Below, one piece after another: positions 35,911 through 45,128 of a stretch of DNA of 64,000 nucleotides. The notes under the pieces are model-generated. The model had not been told where the DNA came from, did no database searches, and saw only the letters and a list, made by a program, of their open reading frames with translations. The stretch is taken from NCBI RefSeq assembly GCF_003086795.1, contig NZ_CP026003.1, positions 2,840,579-2,904,578 of the forward strand, written 5' to 3'. The translations under genes were made by a program, and so were the position numbers. Each line of letters begins with the position of its first letter. The stretch's first letter is position 1. Source of the stretch: Stenotrophomonas sp. SAU14A_NAIMI4_5 (GTDB lineage Bacteria > Pseudomonadota > Gammaproteobacteria > Xanthomonadales > Xanthomonadaceae).

Positions 35911-37731
35911 TTACCGGCTGCCGTTATCTTCCTGCAGCTCTTTCTTGAACGGGATGTCCGGTGGCGGCCTTGCCACCGCCGGCTGGTCCTGCATGTTCGG
36001 GTCGCTCAGGCCACAGCCACCACCGGCCTGCAGGATCGAGATCACGCAGGAGATCTTCGTGCTGGTACCCGGCAACGGAATCTCCATCGCCTTGACGCCC
36101 TTGCGCACCCATTCGGCCAGCAGCGACTCCTGCGGCACCCAGTACTTGTCGAACGAGGTCGGCGTGTAGTCGTACGGCGGCCGCTTCAGCCAGCGGCCCG
36201 ATTCGGCGATGCGTTCCTTGGTCCAGCCATCGTTGGCCCCACCCGGCGCGCCGCGCTCGGCAGCACCCTTGCCTTCCTGGCCGGGCACCCTAACGCTGCC
36301 GTCGGCATTGAACAGCCCCTGCCCCGCACCCTGCGAGCTGGCCTGCGCCGCACCGCTGCGCGCACCGTCGCGGTTGCGGTCCGAGGCACCCCAGTCGTCG
36401 CCCTTGGCCGGTGTGGCCCAGTTGCCCGGCGTCGGCGCGGGACGCGCACCAGCCTGTGCCGGCGTCGCCGCGCTGGCGGCCGGGCGTGATGCACTCGCGG
36501 TGGACGGACTGGCCGCACTGCCGGCCGGTGCCGGCGCAGGTGTACTGCTGGCACCACTGGCGGGAGACGGCGCCGTAACCGGCGCGTTGGCCACGCTGCG
36601 TTCGCGCACCTGCACGTCACGGCCTGTCGGCGCGCGCACGCTGGGTTCGCGCCCAGGCACGGCCGCCATCCGCACCTGCGGGTCGACCACCGCCTGCACT
36701 TCGCGCTCGCGCACCTGCACCTCGCGCCGCTGCGGCAGGCGTACCTGCACCTCGGCGCTGCGCAGCGGTTGCGGCGCCACGGGTGCTTCCACCGTGGCGA
36801 CCTCGCGCTCCTGTACCTGTACCTCGCGCACCGCAGGGGCAGGCACGGCCAGCTGCGGCGTGCGCACCTCCATCGTCACGGCAGGCGCCTGCACCGTCTG
36901 CACGCTGAGCTCGCGCACGGCGGGCGTGCTGTCACGCGGCACGATGTTCACTTCGGTGCGCGGCACGCTGACCGGCGGCACCACGAAATCGGTGGTCGCC
37001 TCGGCCACTGCGGTGGCCTGCACCGGTGTCGGCGGAGGCGCAGCCTGCGGTGCGGGCTCGCTCTGCGCCGGCGGTGGCGGCGTCACTGCGGCACTGCTCG
37101 CCGGGGCAGGAGCAGCTGCAGCAGGTGCGGCCGGTTGCGGACGCGGCGCGCTGGCCTCGCCCGCCGGCTGGCCACTGGCCACCGCACCGGCGTCGGCAGC
37201 AGCGGCCGCCTCGGCGCCGGGCTGGTCGCCGCCGCCTTCCTGCGCGCCGCGGCCGACAAATTCAATCTGCACGCGCTCGCCTTCGGCACCGGCGTCGTCC
37301 GGCGCGGTGGTGCGGATCACCGCCACCCACAGCAGCAACAGGAAGAACAGCAGGTGCAGCAGCGCGCTGACCACCGCCGAGGTCCAGCGCATCCAGCGCT
37401 GGTCACGCGGGGCCGGTTCCCATCCCTGCCACAGCAGGCGCCGCGCCGCGCCCCACGGGCCCAAGGCCGGCAGCGGCCCGGGCCGTCCGGGCAATGGCCG
37501 AGGCAGCAGCACCGCGATCACGTCGCTGGCATGGAACGGCCGCGCGATCGGCTTCAGCGAGCGCAGCCAGATCGCCCAGCCATACGGCAGGCGCGTGCGC
37601 TTTTCGAGGATGAGGGGGTGCTGCTGGCGCGCCAGCAGCAGATCGATCAGTTGCTCGGCTCTGGGCAGAGGCACGCGTTGGCGATCAGGCGGCGTTGCCG
37701 CGGGGGATGTACGGCGCGTGTCCGCTGTCAT
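35911..37731 (-). CDS. transmembrane repetitive protein, Pro/Ala-rich, unknown function
   Basis: A 606-aa inner-membrane protein. About 115 cytoplasmic residues are followed by one helix ([23 protein letters not shown], 117-139). Next is a 350-residue Pro/Ala/Gln-rich periplasmic region and a C-terminal globular part (about 515-606) with three to four cysteines. Within the rich region a motif of the form EVQVREREV recurs four or five times near 315-400. The layout, membrane helix plus proline-rich span, recalls TonB or TolA, but no TonB C-terminal motif is seen. Its ATG overlaps the end of nfuA by 47 bases; a GTG 57 bases downstream is an alternative start. Confidence 0.75.
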   Translation of the reverse strand: MTADTRRTSPAATPPDRQRVPLPRAEQLIDLLLARQQHPLILEKRTRLPYGWAIWLRSLKPIARPFHASDVIAVLLPRPLPGRPGPLPALGPWGAARRLLWQGWEPAPRDQRWMRWTSAVVSALLHLLFFLLLLWVAVIRTTAPDDAGAEGERVQIEFVGRGAQEGGGDQPGAEAAAAADAGAVASGQPAGEASAPRPQPAAPAAAAPAPASSAAVTPPPPAQSEPAPQAAPPPTPVQATAVAEATTDFVVPPVSVPRTEVNIVPRDSTPAVRELSVQTVQAPAVTMEVRTPQLAVPAPAVREVQVQEREVATVEAPVAPQPLRSAEVQVRLPQRREVQVREREVQAVVDPQVRMAAVPGREPSVRAPTGRDVQVRERSVANAPVTAPSPASGASSTPAPAPAGSAASPSTASASRPAASAATPAQAGARPAPTPGNWATPAKGDDWGASDRNRDGARSGAAQASSQGAGQGLFNADGSVRVPGQEGKGAAERGAPGGANDGWTKERIAESGRWLKRPPYDYTPTSFDKYWVPQESLLAEWVRKGVKAMEIPLPGTSTKISCVISILQAGGGCGLSDPNMQDQPAVARPPPDIPFKKELQEDNGSR

Positions 37732-38284
37732 GGTCGGTCGCGTCGCGCACGGCGGTCACGCCGGGCACGCGGCCCATCAGCGTCTTTTCGATGCCCTGCT
37801 TGAGCGTGACGTCAGCCATGCCACAGCCCTGGCAGCCGCCACCGAAGCGCAGCAGCACCACGCCATCGGCCGAAACTTCCTGCACGGCGACCTTGCCGCC
37901 ATGCGAAGCCAGCTGCGGATTGACTTCGTTTTCCACGACCCAATGCACGCGCTCGACCAGCGAGGCGGCCTCGCCGGGCGCTTCGCCCTTGATGCGCGGG
38001 GCCTTGATGGTCAGCTGCTGGGTGCCGGCGGTGCCGGGAACGATGTCGATCTCGGCACCGTCGAGCCAGCCCACGCTGAGCGCGTCGACATAGAGGGTGA
38101 AGCCATCGCAGTCCACGGCCCACTCGTCACCGAGCAGGTCCCTGGGTTCGGCGAACTCCAGGCGGGCGTCTGCGCGCGGCGTGCCGGGATCGACGGCGCT
38201 CAGGCGCACGCCCATGCCGGGCACGCCCTCGCGTTCGATCAGCTTGCGGAAGTGGGTCTGGGCAGTGTCGGAGATCTGGATCAT
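37685..38284 (-). CDS. nfuA: Fe-S biogenesis protein NfuA
   Basis: Fe-S cluster carrier that matures 4Fe-4S proteins; 199 aa. A degenerate A-type N-terminal domain (1-95, lacking its cysteines) is followed by a NifU C-terminal domain with the cluster motif CQGCG (Cys151, Cys154). It may serve class I fumarase or other clusters under stress. A TAGAAT box lies exactly six bases before the ATG, which implies a leaderless mRNA. Its 3' end overlaps the repetitive membrane protein gene, so both are likely on one transcript. Confidence 0.95.
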   Translation of the reverse strand: MIQISDTAQTHFRKLIEREGVPGMGVRLSAVDPGTPRADARLEFAEPRDLLGDEWAVDCDGFTLYVDALSVGWLDGAEIDIVPGTAGTQQLTIKAPRIKGEAPGEAASLVERVHWVVENEVNPQLASHGGKVAVQEVSADGVVLLRFGGGCQGCGMADVTLKQGIEKTLMGRVPGVTAVRDATDHDSGHAPYIPRGNAA

Positions 38285-38290
38285 CAGGCT

Positions 38291-38296
38291 ATTCTA
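38291..38296 (-). promoter_or_regulatory. -10 element (TAGAAT) of leaderless nfuA
   Basis: On the minus strand TAGAAT is followed by six bases and the ATG at 38284, so +1 falls on the start codon. The -35 region is weak. Confidence 0.55.
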
Positions 38297-38374
38297 GCCA
38301 AGTCAGCGCCGGTCGCTCATTCGGTTTATACACCGGCCGGCGCATTGTTCAGTCAATTCGAGGTGGAGGAACCC

Positions 38375-38725
38375 ATGTCCGACCTGATTCCGCTGGCACA
38401 GGCGCGTTGCGTGCCGCGCAAGGGCAGCGACCACAAGCTGGGCGAAGCGCGCCTGGCCGAACTGCTGCCGCAGGTGCCGGGCTGGGAACTGGCCGAGGCC
38501 GGCCAGGCGCTGGTGCGCACGTTCCGCTTCAAGGATTACTACGCCACCATGGCCTTCGTGAACGCGCTGGCCTGGATCGCCCACCACGAGGACCACCACC
38601 CGGACCTGGGCGTGCACTACGACCGCGCCGTCGTGCGCTACTCCACCCACGACGTGGGCGGGCTGAGCGAGAACGACTTCATCTGCGCGGCCAAGACCTC
38701 GGCCCTGACGGAGCACGTGAAATGA
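38375..38725 (+). CDS. phhB: pterin-4a-carbinolamine dehydratase
   Basis: Recycles the pterin cofactor of aromatic amino-acid hydroxylases; 116 aa. [28 protein letters not shown] is the family core with the active-site histidines, followed by [22 protein letters not shown] precedes the ATG. No phenylalanine hydroxylase gene is in the window. The stop overlaps the next gene's start (ATGA), an odd pairing with an envelope lipoprotein. Confidence 0.94.
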   Translation: MSDLIPLAQARCVPRKGSDHKLGEARLAELLPQVPGWELAEAGQALVRTFRFKDYYATMAFVNALAWIAHHEDHHPDLGVHYDRAVVRYSTHDVGGLSENDFICAAKTSALTEHVK

Positions 38726-39138
38726 ATGTTCGACTGCTGAGCCTGTCCCTGCTCGCCGCCACCGGCCTGGCCGGCTGCGGTTCGTCCGAGCCGCCGGCAC
38801 CGCCGGCCGCGCCGCCCACCGAGGTGGCCGCGGTGAAGACCCCGCCGCCGCAGTACCCGATGGAGCTGGCCTGCACCGGCGTGGGCGGCACCAGCACCTT
38901 CAAGGTCACCATCGGCACCGATGGCCGCCCCAGCGAGGTTCTGCTGCTGACCGGCGCCGGCAACCCGCAGCTGGATGACCTGGCCAGGACCGCCGTCCAG
39001 GCATGGGAATTCAAGGCCGCCACCCGCAATGGCCAGGCCGTGCCCGCCACCATCCAGGTGCCGGTCAGCTTCAACCCGCCGCAGCCGAAGCCGGACCAGT
39101 GCTTCGCCGTTGAAGAGCGGATGCGCCGCGGCGGCTGA
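38722..39138 (+). CDS. lipoprotein with TonB C-terminal-like domain
   Basis: A 138-aa lipoprotein. The signal peptide ends in LAGC (lipid Cys19). A Pro-rich linker is followed by a TonB/TolA C-terminal-like domain: [20 protein letters not shown], then [29 protein letters not shown]. Two cysteines in the mature domain could pair. The domain without a TonB membrane anchor suggests a structural or partner-binding role. Translation is coupled to the pterin dehydratase by a four-base overlap. Confidence 0.82.
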   Translation: MNVRLLSLSLLAATGLAGCGSSEPPAPPAAPPTEVAAVKTPPPQYPMELACTGVGGTSTFKVTIGTDGRPSEVLLLTGAGNPQLDDLARTAVQAWEFKAATRNGQAVPATIQVPVSFNPPQPKPDQCFAVEERMRRGG

Positions 39139-39236
39139 AGGCCGACGTAGCGACCAGGCCAGCCGATGCCCGCCTTGCCCCCGCCGCCCCGGCCTGACCC
39201 GGGGCGGCTGCTGAACGATCAGGAACGCGTCGGTAA

Positions 39237-40046
39237 ATGCTGCAGATCTCCCCGGAAAACTTCTGGATCGCGCTCGCGGTCACCCTCGCCGCTGGCCTGG
39301 CGACGGCCATCGGCAGCCTGCTGGTCCTGTTCTCGCGCCGCCCGAGCCCGCGCCTGCTGGCGTTCGGCCTGGCGTTTGCCGGCGGCGCGATGGTGTATGT
39401 CTCGCTGTCGGAAATCCTGAACAAGTCGATCGAATCGTTCGCCCTGGCCTACGGCGCGCGCGGCGGCTTCACCTGGGGAACCATCGCCTTCCTGCTGGGC
39501 GTGCTGGCGATCGTGGCCATCGACCATCTGATCCCGAACCCGCACGAGACGCTGGATTCGAAGGAACCGGCGTTCCGCGACAACAGCAAGGCCTACATCA
39601 AGCGCGTCGGCCTGCTGACGGCGGTGGCGATCACCGCGCACAACTTCCCGGAAGGCCTGGCCACCTTCTTCGCGACGGTGGAAAGCCCGTCGGTGGGCAT
39701 GCCACTGGCCTTCGCCATCGCCATCCACAACATCCCCGAGGGCATCGCCATCGCGGTGCCGGTGTACTTCGCCACCCAGAGCAAGCTGCACGCCTTCATG
39801 GCCAGCCTGCTGTCGGGCCTGGCCGAGCCGGTGGGCGCGGTGCTCGGCTATTTCCTGCTGAAGGGCTCGCTGTCGCACGCCACGTTCGGCTGGGTGTTCG
39901 GGCTGATTGCCGGGGTGATGGTGTTCCTGGCGCTGGATGAGCTGCTGCCGGCGGCCAAGCGCTATGCCAAGGGCCACGAGACCGTGTACGGGCTGGTGGC
40001 GGGCATGGGCACGCTGGCGATCAGCCTGGTGCTGTTCAAGTGGTGA
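39237..40046 (+). CDS. zupT: ZIP-family zinc transporter ZupT
   Basis: Inner-membrane divalent-metal importer of 269 aa with eight helices. The metal-binding motifs HNFPEGLATF (helix 4) and HNIPEGIAIAVPVYF (helix 5) are intact. A short His-poor cytoplasmic loop lies between helices 3 and 4. It imports zinc and perhaps iron, manganese or cobalt. No Zur box was recognised upstream; the ATG lies 98 bp after the lipoprotein stop. Confidence 0.95.
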   Translation: MLQISPENFWIALAVTLAAGLATAIGSLLVLFSRRPSPRLLAFGLAFAGGAMVYVSLSEILNKSIESFALAYGARGGFTWGTIAFLLGVLAIVAIDHLIPNPHETLDSKEPAFRDNSKAYIKRVGLLTAVAITAHNFPEGLATFFATVESPSVGMPLAFAIAIHNIPEGIAIAVPVYFATQSKLHAFMASLLSGLAEPVGAVLGYFLLKGSLSHATFGWVFGLIAGVMVFLALDELLPAAKRYAKGHETVYGLVAGMGTLAISLVLFKW

Positions 40047-40109
40047 GGGGTTCCCGGCCAACGGGCTGAGCCCCCTCGCGGCTGGCCATTGAGGGCATCG
40101 CTCGCGGTC

Positions 40110-40210
40110 ACGGGCGGGGCCGGCTTGCAGGGGACGCCGTGAACCCATCCTTTGGGGGCTTGTCCGCGGCATCCATGCCGCAGACACCCCTGCAAGCCGA
40201 CCCCGCCCGT
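40110..40210. repeat. long cloverleaf-like inverted repeat
   Basis: Two 24-bp arms (40110-40133 and 40187-40210) are complementary with one mismatch; the arm core is GGCGGGGCCGGCTTGCAGGG, with C in place of T at the mismatch. The loop contains a second hairpin, GCGGCAT-CC-ATGCCGC. It lies after zupT and before rluC in a convergent gap. Size and structure differ from the GTAG elements. Confidence 0.75.
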
Positions 40211-40280
40211 GCCCCGCCATTTTTCCGTGCACGCCGGCCGCGCGATAAAAATTGAAAAGCGAAGCGCGCGCTGCGCGCGT

Positions 40281-40304
40281 GAGTCGAGCGTGGCTCGACT
40301 CTAC
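40281..40304 (-). repeat. GTAG-type palindrome after rluC
   Basis: On the minus strand GTAGAGTCGAGCC followed by the complementary arm, nine bases past the rluC stop. Confidence 0.8.
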
Positions 40305-40313
40305 ATGGGTCGC

Positions 40314-41288
40314 TTACTTCAGACGGTCCAGCGCTTCCACCAGCTCGTCGGCAAGCGGTGCGTTCAGCACGTACGGGGTCTTGCCGGCGTCCAGCGCGAA
40401 CTCGAGCGAGGCCGCGTGCAGGAACAGGCGCTTCAGCCCGATCTGCTCACGAAGCCGCTTGTTGACTGCCGGATCGCCGTATTTATCGTCACCGGCCACC
40501 GGATGGCCCAGATGCTGGGCATGCACGCGGATCTGGTGGGTACGGCCGGTCTCGATGCGCACTTCGCAGTACGAATGGCCGCCCTTGCGCTCCAGCACCC
40601 GGAAGTGGCTGATCGATTCCTTGCCGATCGCGTTGACCTGCACGTGGCGCTCGCCGCCCTGGCGCAGGCCGACGTGCAGCGGCGCGTCGACCGTCATCAC
40701 GCCGTCGGGCATGCGCCCGGCCAGCAGGGTCAGGTAGCGCTTGCGGATGCCGGCGCCGTGGTCTTCACGCAGCAGCGCCTGCAGCTCGCTCAGCGCCGAA
40801 CGCTTCTTGGCCACGATCAGCAGGCCCGAGGTGTCGCGATCCAACCGGTGGACCAGCTCCAGGGTCTGCCCCGGGCGCAGGGCACGCAGGGTCTCGATGG
40901 CGCCGAAGCTGATGCCGCTGCCGCCGTGGCTGGCCACGCCGGTCGGCTTGTTCAGGGCCAGCAGGCGCGCATCTTCGAAGACGATGGCCTGCTCCAGCCG
41001 GCGCATGAAGGACTCGGGCGGACCCGCTTTGTCTCCTTCCTCGGTGAGACGAACCGGCGGCACACGCACCTCGTCGCCCGCCTCCAGCTTGCGTTCGGCC
41101 TTGGCGCGGCCGCCATTCACGCGGACCTGGCCGCTGCGCACCAGCTTGTAGACCAGGCTGCGCGGGGCGCCCTTGAGCTGGCCCAGCAGGAAATTGTCCA
41201 GGCGCTGGCCTGCACGGTCCTCGGGAACGGTGATCATGCGCACGGAAGGCTTGTCGCCAGCGGGCTTGGTGGGGTCTGAGGCAGTCAT
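40314..41288 (-). CDS. rluC: 23S rRNA pseudouridine synthase RluC
   Basis: Isomerises uridines in 23S rRNA (positions 955, 2504 and 2580 in Escherichia coli); 324 aa. An S4 RNA-binding domain (QRLDNFLLGQLKGAPRSLVYKLVRSGQVRVNG) precedes the catalytic domain with HRLDRDTSGLLIVAK, whose Asp is the nucleophile. KRYLTLLAG and TGRTHQIRVHAQHLGHPVAGD complete the RluA/C signature. It is divergent from rne, an arrangement common in gammaproteobacteria and one that supports RluC rather than RluD. The ATG at 41288 is preferred over a long upstream open frame. Confidence 0.94.
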   Translation of the reverse strand: MTASDPTKPAGDKPSVRMITVPEDRAGQRLDNFLLGQLKGAPRSLVYKLVRSGQVRVNGGRAKAERKLEAGDEVRVPPVRLTEEGDKAGPPESFMRRLEQAIVFEDARLLALNKPTGVASHGGSGISFGAIETLRALRPGQTLELVHRLDRDTSGLLIVAKKRSALSELQALLREDHGAGIRKRYLTLLAGRMPDGVMTVDAPLHVGLRQGGERHVQVNAIGKESISHFRVLERKGGHSYCEVRIETGRTHQIRVHAQHLGHPVAGDDKYGDPAVNKRLREQIGLKRLFLHAASLEFALDAGKTPYVLNAPLADELVEALDRLK

Positions 41289-41695
41289 CTGGCTGTTTAT
41301 TCTGTTACACTCGGGGGGCGAGATAAGGGATTGATTTTGTTGGAAGTTACTCAGGGCCAGAAGCCCAGCTTCCGACGAATCCGGCACAGTGCGCGACCAC
41401 CGCCCGCGGGGCGGCCATGTTAGCGGCTCACCGGCCTTCCCGGCCATCGCCGGATGCCTGACACGCAACCGTGCTGAACATGTCCCGTGTGGCGCTCCAG
41501 CCTGGCTGACAGCTGCCTCCGGCCCTGCAACACCCCAAAACCAGAAAAGTGAAGCGCTCCCGCGGCCTGCCGTGGTGTCGTAGCGCTGGAAACCCAAGCC
41601 GCCCTCCCCGCGCATGCGCGAATGGGCGGTGAACCGTGTCCAGAGGCGAAACCCCATGGCGTTCCGCGCGGTAGCCGCTTGCGAGGAACGCAACA
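41289..41695. other. 407-bp divergent rluC-rne intergenic region
   Basis: No credible gene. It must hold the promoters of both genes and most of it would be the rne leader. AT-rich patches near 41295-41345 (TTTATTCTGTTACACT, TTGATTTTGTTGG) are the likely promoter area. The remaining 300 bases are GC-rich with several potential hairpins, such as GCGCATGCGC at 41611-41620. In other bacteria the rne leader senses RNase E activity; this is only an analogy here. Confidence 0.5.
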
Positions 41696-44600
41696 ATGAA
41701 GCGAATGCTGATCAACGCCACGCAGGCCGAAGAGCTGCGTGTTGCCATCGTCGATGGCCAGTCGTTGTATGACATCGATATCGAGCAGCCGGCGAAGGAA
41801 CAGAAGAAGTCCAACATCTACAAGGGCCGGATCTTCCGCATCGAGCCCTCGCTGGAAGCGGCCTTTGTCGAATACGGTGGTGGCCGCCATGGCTTCCTGC
41901 CGCTGAAGGAAATTTCCCGCGACTACTTCCAGGCCGGCGTCGACCACAACAAGGCCGGCATCCGCGAGCTGCTGAAGGAAGGCCAGGAAATCGTCGTCCA
42001 GGTGGACAAGGAAGAGCGTGGCAACAAGGGCGCCGCCCTGACCACGTTCATCTCCCTCGCCGGCCGTTACATGGTGCTGATGCCGAACTCGCCGAGCGCG
42101 GGCGGTGTCTCCCGTCGCATCGAAGGCGAAGACCGGGCCGCCCTGAAGGACGCCCTGGACAAGCTGAACATCCCCGACGACATGGGCGTGATCATCCGCA
42201 CCGCCGGCGTCGGCCGCGATGCCGAAGAACTGCAGTGGGATCTGGATTACCTGCTGAACGTCTGGCGCGCCATCGCCGAAGCTGCCCTGAGCAAGCCGGC
42301 CCCGTTCCTGATCTACCAGGAATCGCGCCTGATCGTGCGCGCCCTGCGTGACTACCTGCGCGCCGACATCGGCGAGATCCTGGTGGACACCGAGGAGATG
42401 TACGAGCACGCCCGCGAGTTCATGCAGCAGGTGATGCCGCAGACCCTGCGCAAGCTCAAGCATTACAAGGACGACATCCCGCTGTTCAACCGCTTCCAGA
42501 TCGAATCGCAGATCGAAGGCGCCTACGAGCGCAACGTGCGCCTGCCGTCGGGCGGCTCGATCGTGGTCGACCAGACCGAGGCGTTGACCGCCGTCGACGT
42601 CAACTCCTCGCGCGCCACCAAGGGCAGCGACATCGAGGACACCGCCTTCCAGACCAACCTGGAAGCGGCCGAGGAAGTGGCCCGCCAGCTGCGCCTGCGC
42701 GACCTGGGCGGCCTGGTGGTCATCGACTTCATCGACATGGCCTCCAACAAGCACCAGCGTGAAGTCGAGAACCGCCTGGCCAACGCGCTGAAGTACGACC
42801 GCGCGCGCGTCCAGGTCGGCCGCATCTCGCGCTTCGGCCTGCTCGAAATGAGCCGCCAGCGCCTGCGCCCGAGCCTGGGTGAATCCAGCCAGATCGTCTG
42901 CCCGCGTTGTGACGGCCACGGCCGCATGCGCAGCGTCGAGTCGCTGTCGCTGTCGATCATCCGCGTCGCCGAAGAGCATGCGATGAAGGAGAACACCGGG
43001 CAGGTGCTGGTCCAGGCCCCGGTGGAGATCGCCAATTACCTGCTGAACGAGAAGCGCAGCGCCCTGCGCGAGATCGAGCAGCGCCACGAAGCGCCGATCG
43101 TGATCGTCGCCGACGAGCAGCTGCACACCCCGCACTACAACGTGACCCGCCTGCGCGAGAACGAGCTGGGTGAAGACAGCAACAAGCCGAGCTACCAGCG
43201 TGGCACCCCGCGCAAGCTGCCGGTGCACGCCCTGACCAAGGGCCAGCTGAACATCCCGCCGCCGGCCGTGACCCAGGTCAAGCACACCGCACCGGCCCCG
43301 GTGCGTGCCGAAGCCGAACCGGTGGCCGCTCCGGCCCCGGCACCGGTCGCCGCTGCCCCGGCACCGGCCGCCAGTGGCGGCGTGGTTGGCTGGCTGAAGC
43401 GCATCTTCGGTGGCGAGTCCGCTCCGGCCCCCGCTCCGGCCCCGGCTGCCCGCCAGCCGCAGCAGGATGGCGGCCGCAAGGACCGCAACAGGGATCGCAA
43501 CAAGGACCGCAAGGACCGTCGCGACGACAGCCGTGGCAACGGCGGCAACGGCAATGCGCAGCAGCAGAAGGACGGCGGCAACCGCAAGGACCGCGGCGAG
43601 CAGCGCAAGGACGGCCGCCAGGGCGGCAACAACAACGGCAATGCCCAGCAGCAGCCGCAGCAGGGCAAGCAGAAGGACGCCCAGCAGAAGGACGGCCAGC
43701 AGCAGCCGCAGCAGCAGAAGCAGCCGCGCAACGAGCAGCAGGGCCAGAACCCGCAGCAGCAGCCGAAGCTGAAGCAGCCGAAGCAGCCGCGTCCGCAGCA
43801 GGACGGCGAGAAGCCGGCCGAGAAGCCGCAGCGCGCCGCCGCCGAAGCACCGGTCGACACCGCAACCGCGGCTGCCGCCGTGGCCGCGACCGTCGTCGCT
43901 GCCAACGCGGTGACCGCGCAGGAAGGCACCGCACCGGCCGCTCCGGTGGCACCGGCTGCACCGGTCGCCGATGTGGTGGTGGCTGATGCCGCACCGGTGG
44001 CCGACGCCACGGTTGCAGCAGGTGCTGACGCCGATGCGGTTGCCGTGTCCGGCGAAGATGCCGCGACCGACGCCGCGGGCGAACAGGCCGGCGAAGGCGC
44101 GACCCGCCGCCGTCGTGGCCGTCGCGGTGGCCGTCGTCGCCGCCGTGGTGGCGCCGAGAATGCCGCCGGTACCGATGCCCTGGGCGATGACCAGGACGAC
44201 GGTGACGAAGCCGATGACAACGACAGCGCTGACCAGGCTGCCGACACTGCCGCCGAGGCCGCGCCGGTCGCCGCCGCGCAGCCGTCGCGCTCGCAGCCGG
44301 AATTCGATTTCGATGACGAAGTCGAGCCGGTGGCCGTGGAAGCTGAGAAGCCCGCCCGTGCACCGGTCGCCGTTGCCGCTGCCGCCCCGGTGGTTGCCGT
44401 GAGCAGCGCCGTGGTCGAAGCAGTCGCTCCTTCGCAGGAAGCCGCAGCTCCGGCACCGGTCATCAAGGCCGAGCCGGCCCCGCAGCCGGTGCAGACCAGC
44501 ATGCTGGACCAGATCGACGCTGCAACCCCGGCCCAGCCGGCAGCACCGGTCGCTCCGGTGGCTGACGCCAAGCCGGTGGTCGAAGCGGCCGCCGTGGTGG

Positions 44601-44962
44601 CCGCGCCGGCCCCGGTGGTCGTCGAAGCCGCTCCGGTGGTGGACGTGGCTCCGGTCGTCGAAGCCAAGCCGGTGAATGCTGAAGCCGCCCCGGTGGTTGA
44701 AGCCGCTCCGGTCGTGGCCGAGGTCGCTCCGGTGGTGGAAGCGAAGCCGGTCGTCGAGGCCGCCCCGGTGGTCGAAACCGCACCGGTCGTCGAGCAGCCG
44801 GCCGCGCCGGTCGAAGTTGCCGCACCGGTGGCCGAAGCCGTGGTGACGCCGTCGATCGAGCCGGTGGCCGATGGCCATGCCGATTCGGCCAGCCAGGCCG
44901 CGGATGCCCAGGCATCGGACGAAGACGAAGAAGCCGCCAAGCGCACGCCGCCGGCGAACTGA
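41696..44962 (+). CDS. rne: ribonuclease E
   Basis: Essential endoribonuclease for mRNA decay and rRNA/tRNA processing; 1088 aa. The catalytic half has the S1 domain (about 37-120, [20 protein letters not shown]) and the DNase I-like site with Asp301 (TAVDVNSS) and Asp344 (LVVIDFIDM). The Zn-link follows, Cys402/Cys405 (CPRCDGHG). After residue 530 a low-complexity scaffold begins. [11 protein letters not shown] (about 562-572) resembles the membrane-binding amphipathic helix. Basic Arg/Gln/Lys stretches ([12 protein letters not shown]) could bind RNA. A VVEAAPV-type repeat occupies about residues 950-1040. A terminator follows. Confidence 0.97.
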   Translation: MKRMLINATQAEELRVAIVDGQSLYDIDIEQPAKEQKKSNIYKGRIFRIEPSLEAAFVEYGGGRHGFLPLKEISRDYFQAGVDHNKAGIRELLKEGQEIVVQVDKEERGNKGAALTTFISLAGRYMVLMPNSPSAGGVSRRIEGEDRAALKDALDKLNIPDDMGVIIRTAGVGRDAEELQWDLDYLLNVWRAIAEAALSKPAPFLIYQESRLIVRALRDYLRADIGEILVDTEEMYEHAREFMQQVMPQTLRKLKHYKDDIPLFNRFQIESQIEGAYERNVRLPSGGSIVVDQTEALTAVDVNSSRATKGSDIEDTAFQTNLEAAEEVARQLRLRDLGGLVVIDFIDMASNKHQREVENRLANALKYDRARVQVGRISRFGLLEMSRQRLRPSLGESSQIVCPRCDGHGRMRSVESLSLSIIRVAEEHAMKENTGQVLVQAPVEIANYLLNEKRSALREIEQRHEAPIVIVADEQLHTPHYNVTRLRENELGEDSNKPSYQRGTPRKLPVHALTKGQLNIPPPAVTQVKHTAPAPVRAEAEPVAAPAPAPVAAAPAPAASGGVVGWLKRIFGGESAPAPAPAPAARQPQQDGGRKDRNRDRNKDRKDRRDDSRGNGGNGNAQQQKDGGNRKDRGEQRKDGRQGGNNNGNAQQQPQQGKQKDAQQKDGQQQPQQQKQPRNEQQGQNPQQQPKLKQPKQPRPQQDGEKPAEKPQRAAAEAPVDTATAAAAVAATVVAANAVTAQEGTAPAAPVAPAAPVADVVVADAAPVADATVAAGADADAVAVSGEDAATDAAGEQAGEGATRRRRGRRGGRRRRRGGAENAAGTDALGDDQDDGDEADDNDSADQAADTAAEAAPVAAAQPSRSQPEFDFDDEVEPVAVEAEKPARAPVAVAAAAPVVAVSSAVVEAVAPSQEAAAPAPVIKAEPAPQPVQTSMLDQIDAATPAQPAAPVAPVADAKPVVEAAAVVAAPAPVVVEAAPVVDVAPVVEAKPVNAEAAPVVEAAPVVAEVAPVVEAKPVVEAAPVVETAPVVEQPAAPVEVAAPVAEAVVTPSIEPVADGHADSASQAADAQASDEDEEAAKRTPPAN

Positions 44963-44985
44963 TCGTTCTTTGATCGCGTAAAACG

Positions 44986-45018
44986 AAACGGCGGGGATCG
45001 ATGATCCCCGCCGTTTTT
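44986..45018 (+). terminator. rho-independent terminator of rne
   Basis: Perfect 14-bp stem AAACGGCGGGGATC/GATCCCCGCCGTTT with a three-base loop and a T-run, 23 bases after the rne stop. Confidence 0.93.
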
Positions 45019-45030
45019 GTTTGTGCCCCG

Positions 45031-45106
45031 GTAGATGCCAACCTTGGTTGGCGCCGTTGATTCAACGCACGCGGACACTCCCGTGCCAACCAAGGTTGGC
45101 ACCTGC
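45031..45106. repeat. inverted pair of GTAG-type palindromes, ATGCCAACC class
   Basis: GTAGATGCCAACCTTGGTTG begins the left unit (45031-45055); the right unit (45083-45106) is its inverted, partly diverged copy with core GCCAACCAAGGTTGGC. It fills the gap between rne and the end of the glycan operon. Confidence 0.8.
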
Positions 45107-45128
45107 CAGAACGAGAAACCCTGCGGGG

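Noticed and set aside
43600..44850. Apparent tandem DNA repeats that might be a CRISPR or minisatellite
   Set aside because: They encode in-frame Gln/Lys- and Val/Glu/Ala/Pro-rich repeats of RNase E, with no unique spacers of constant length.
41420..44878. 1152-codon minus-strand open frame opposite rne
   Set aside because: Low-complexity His/Arg/Leu-rich translation mirroring the Pro/Ala/Val scaffold of RNase E on the other strand; no start signal and no domain.
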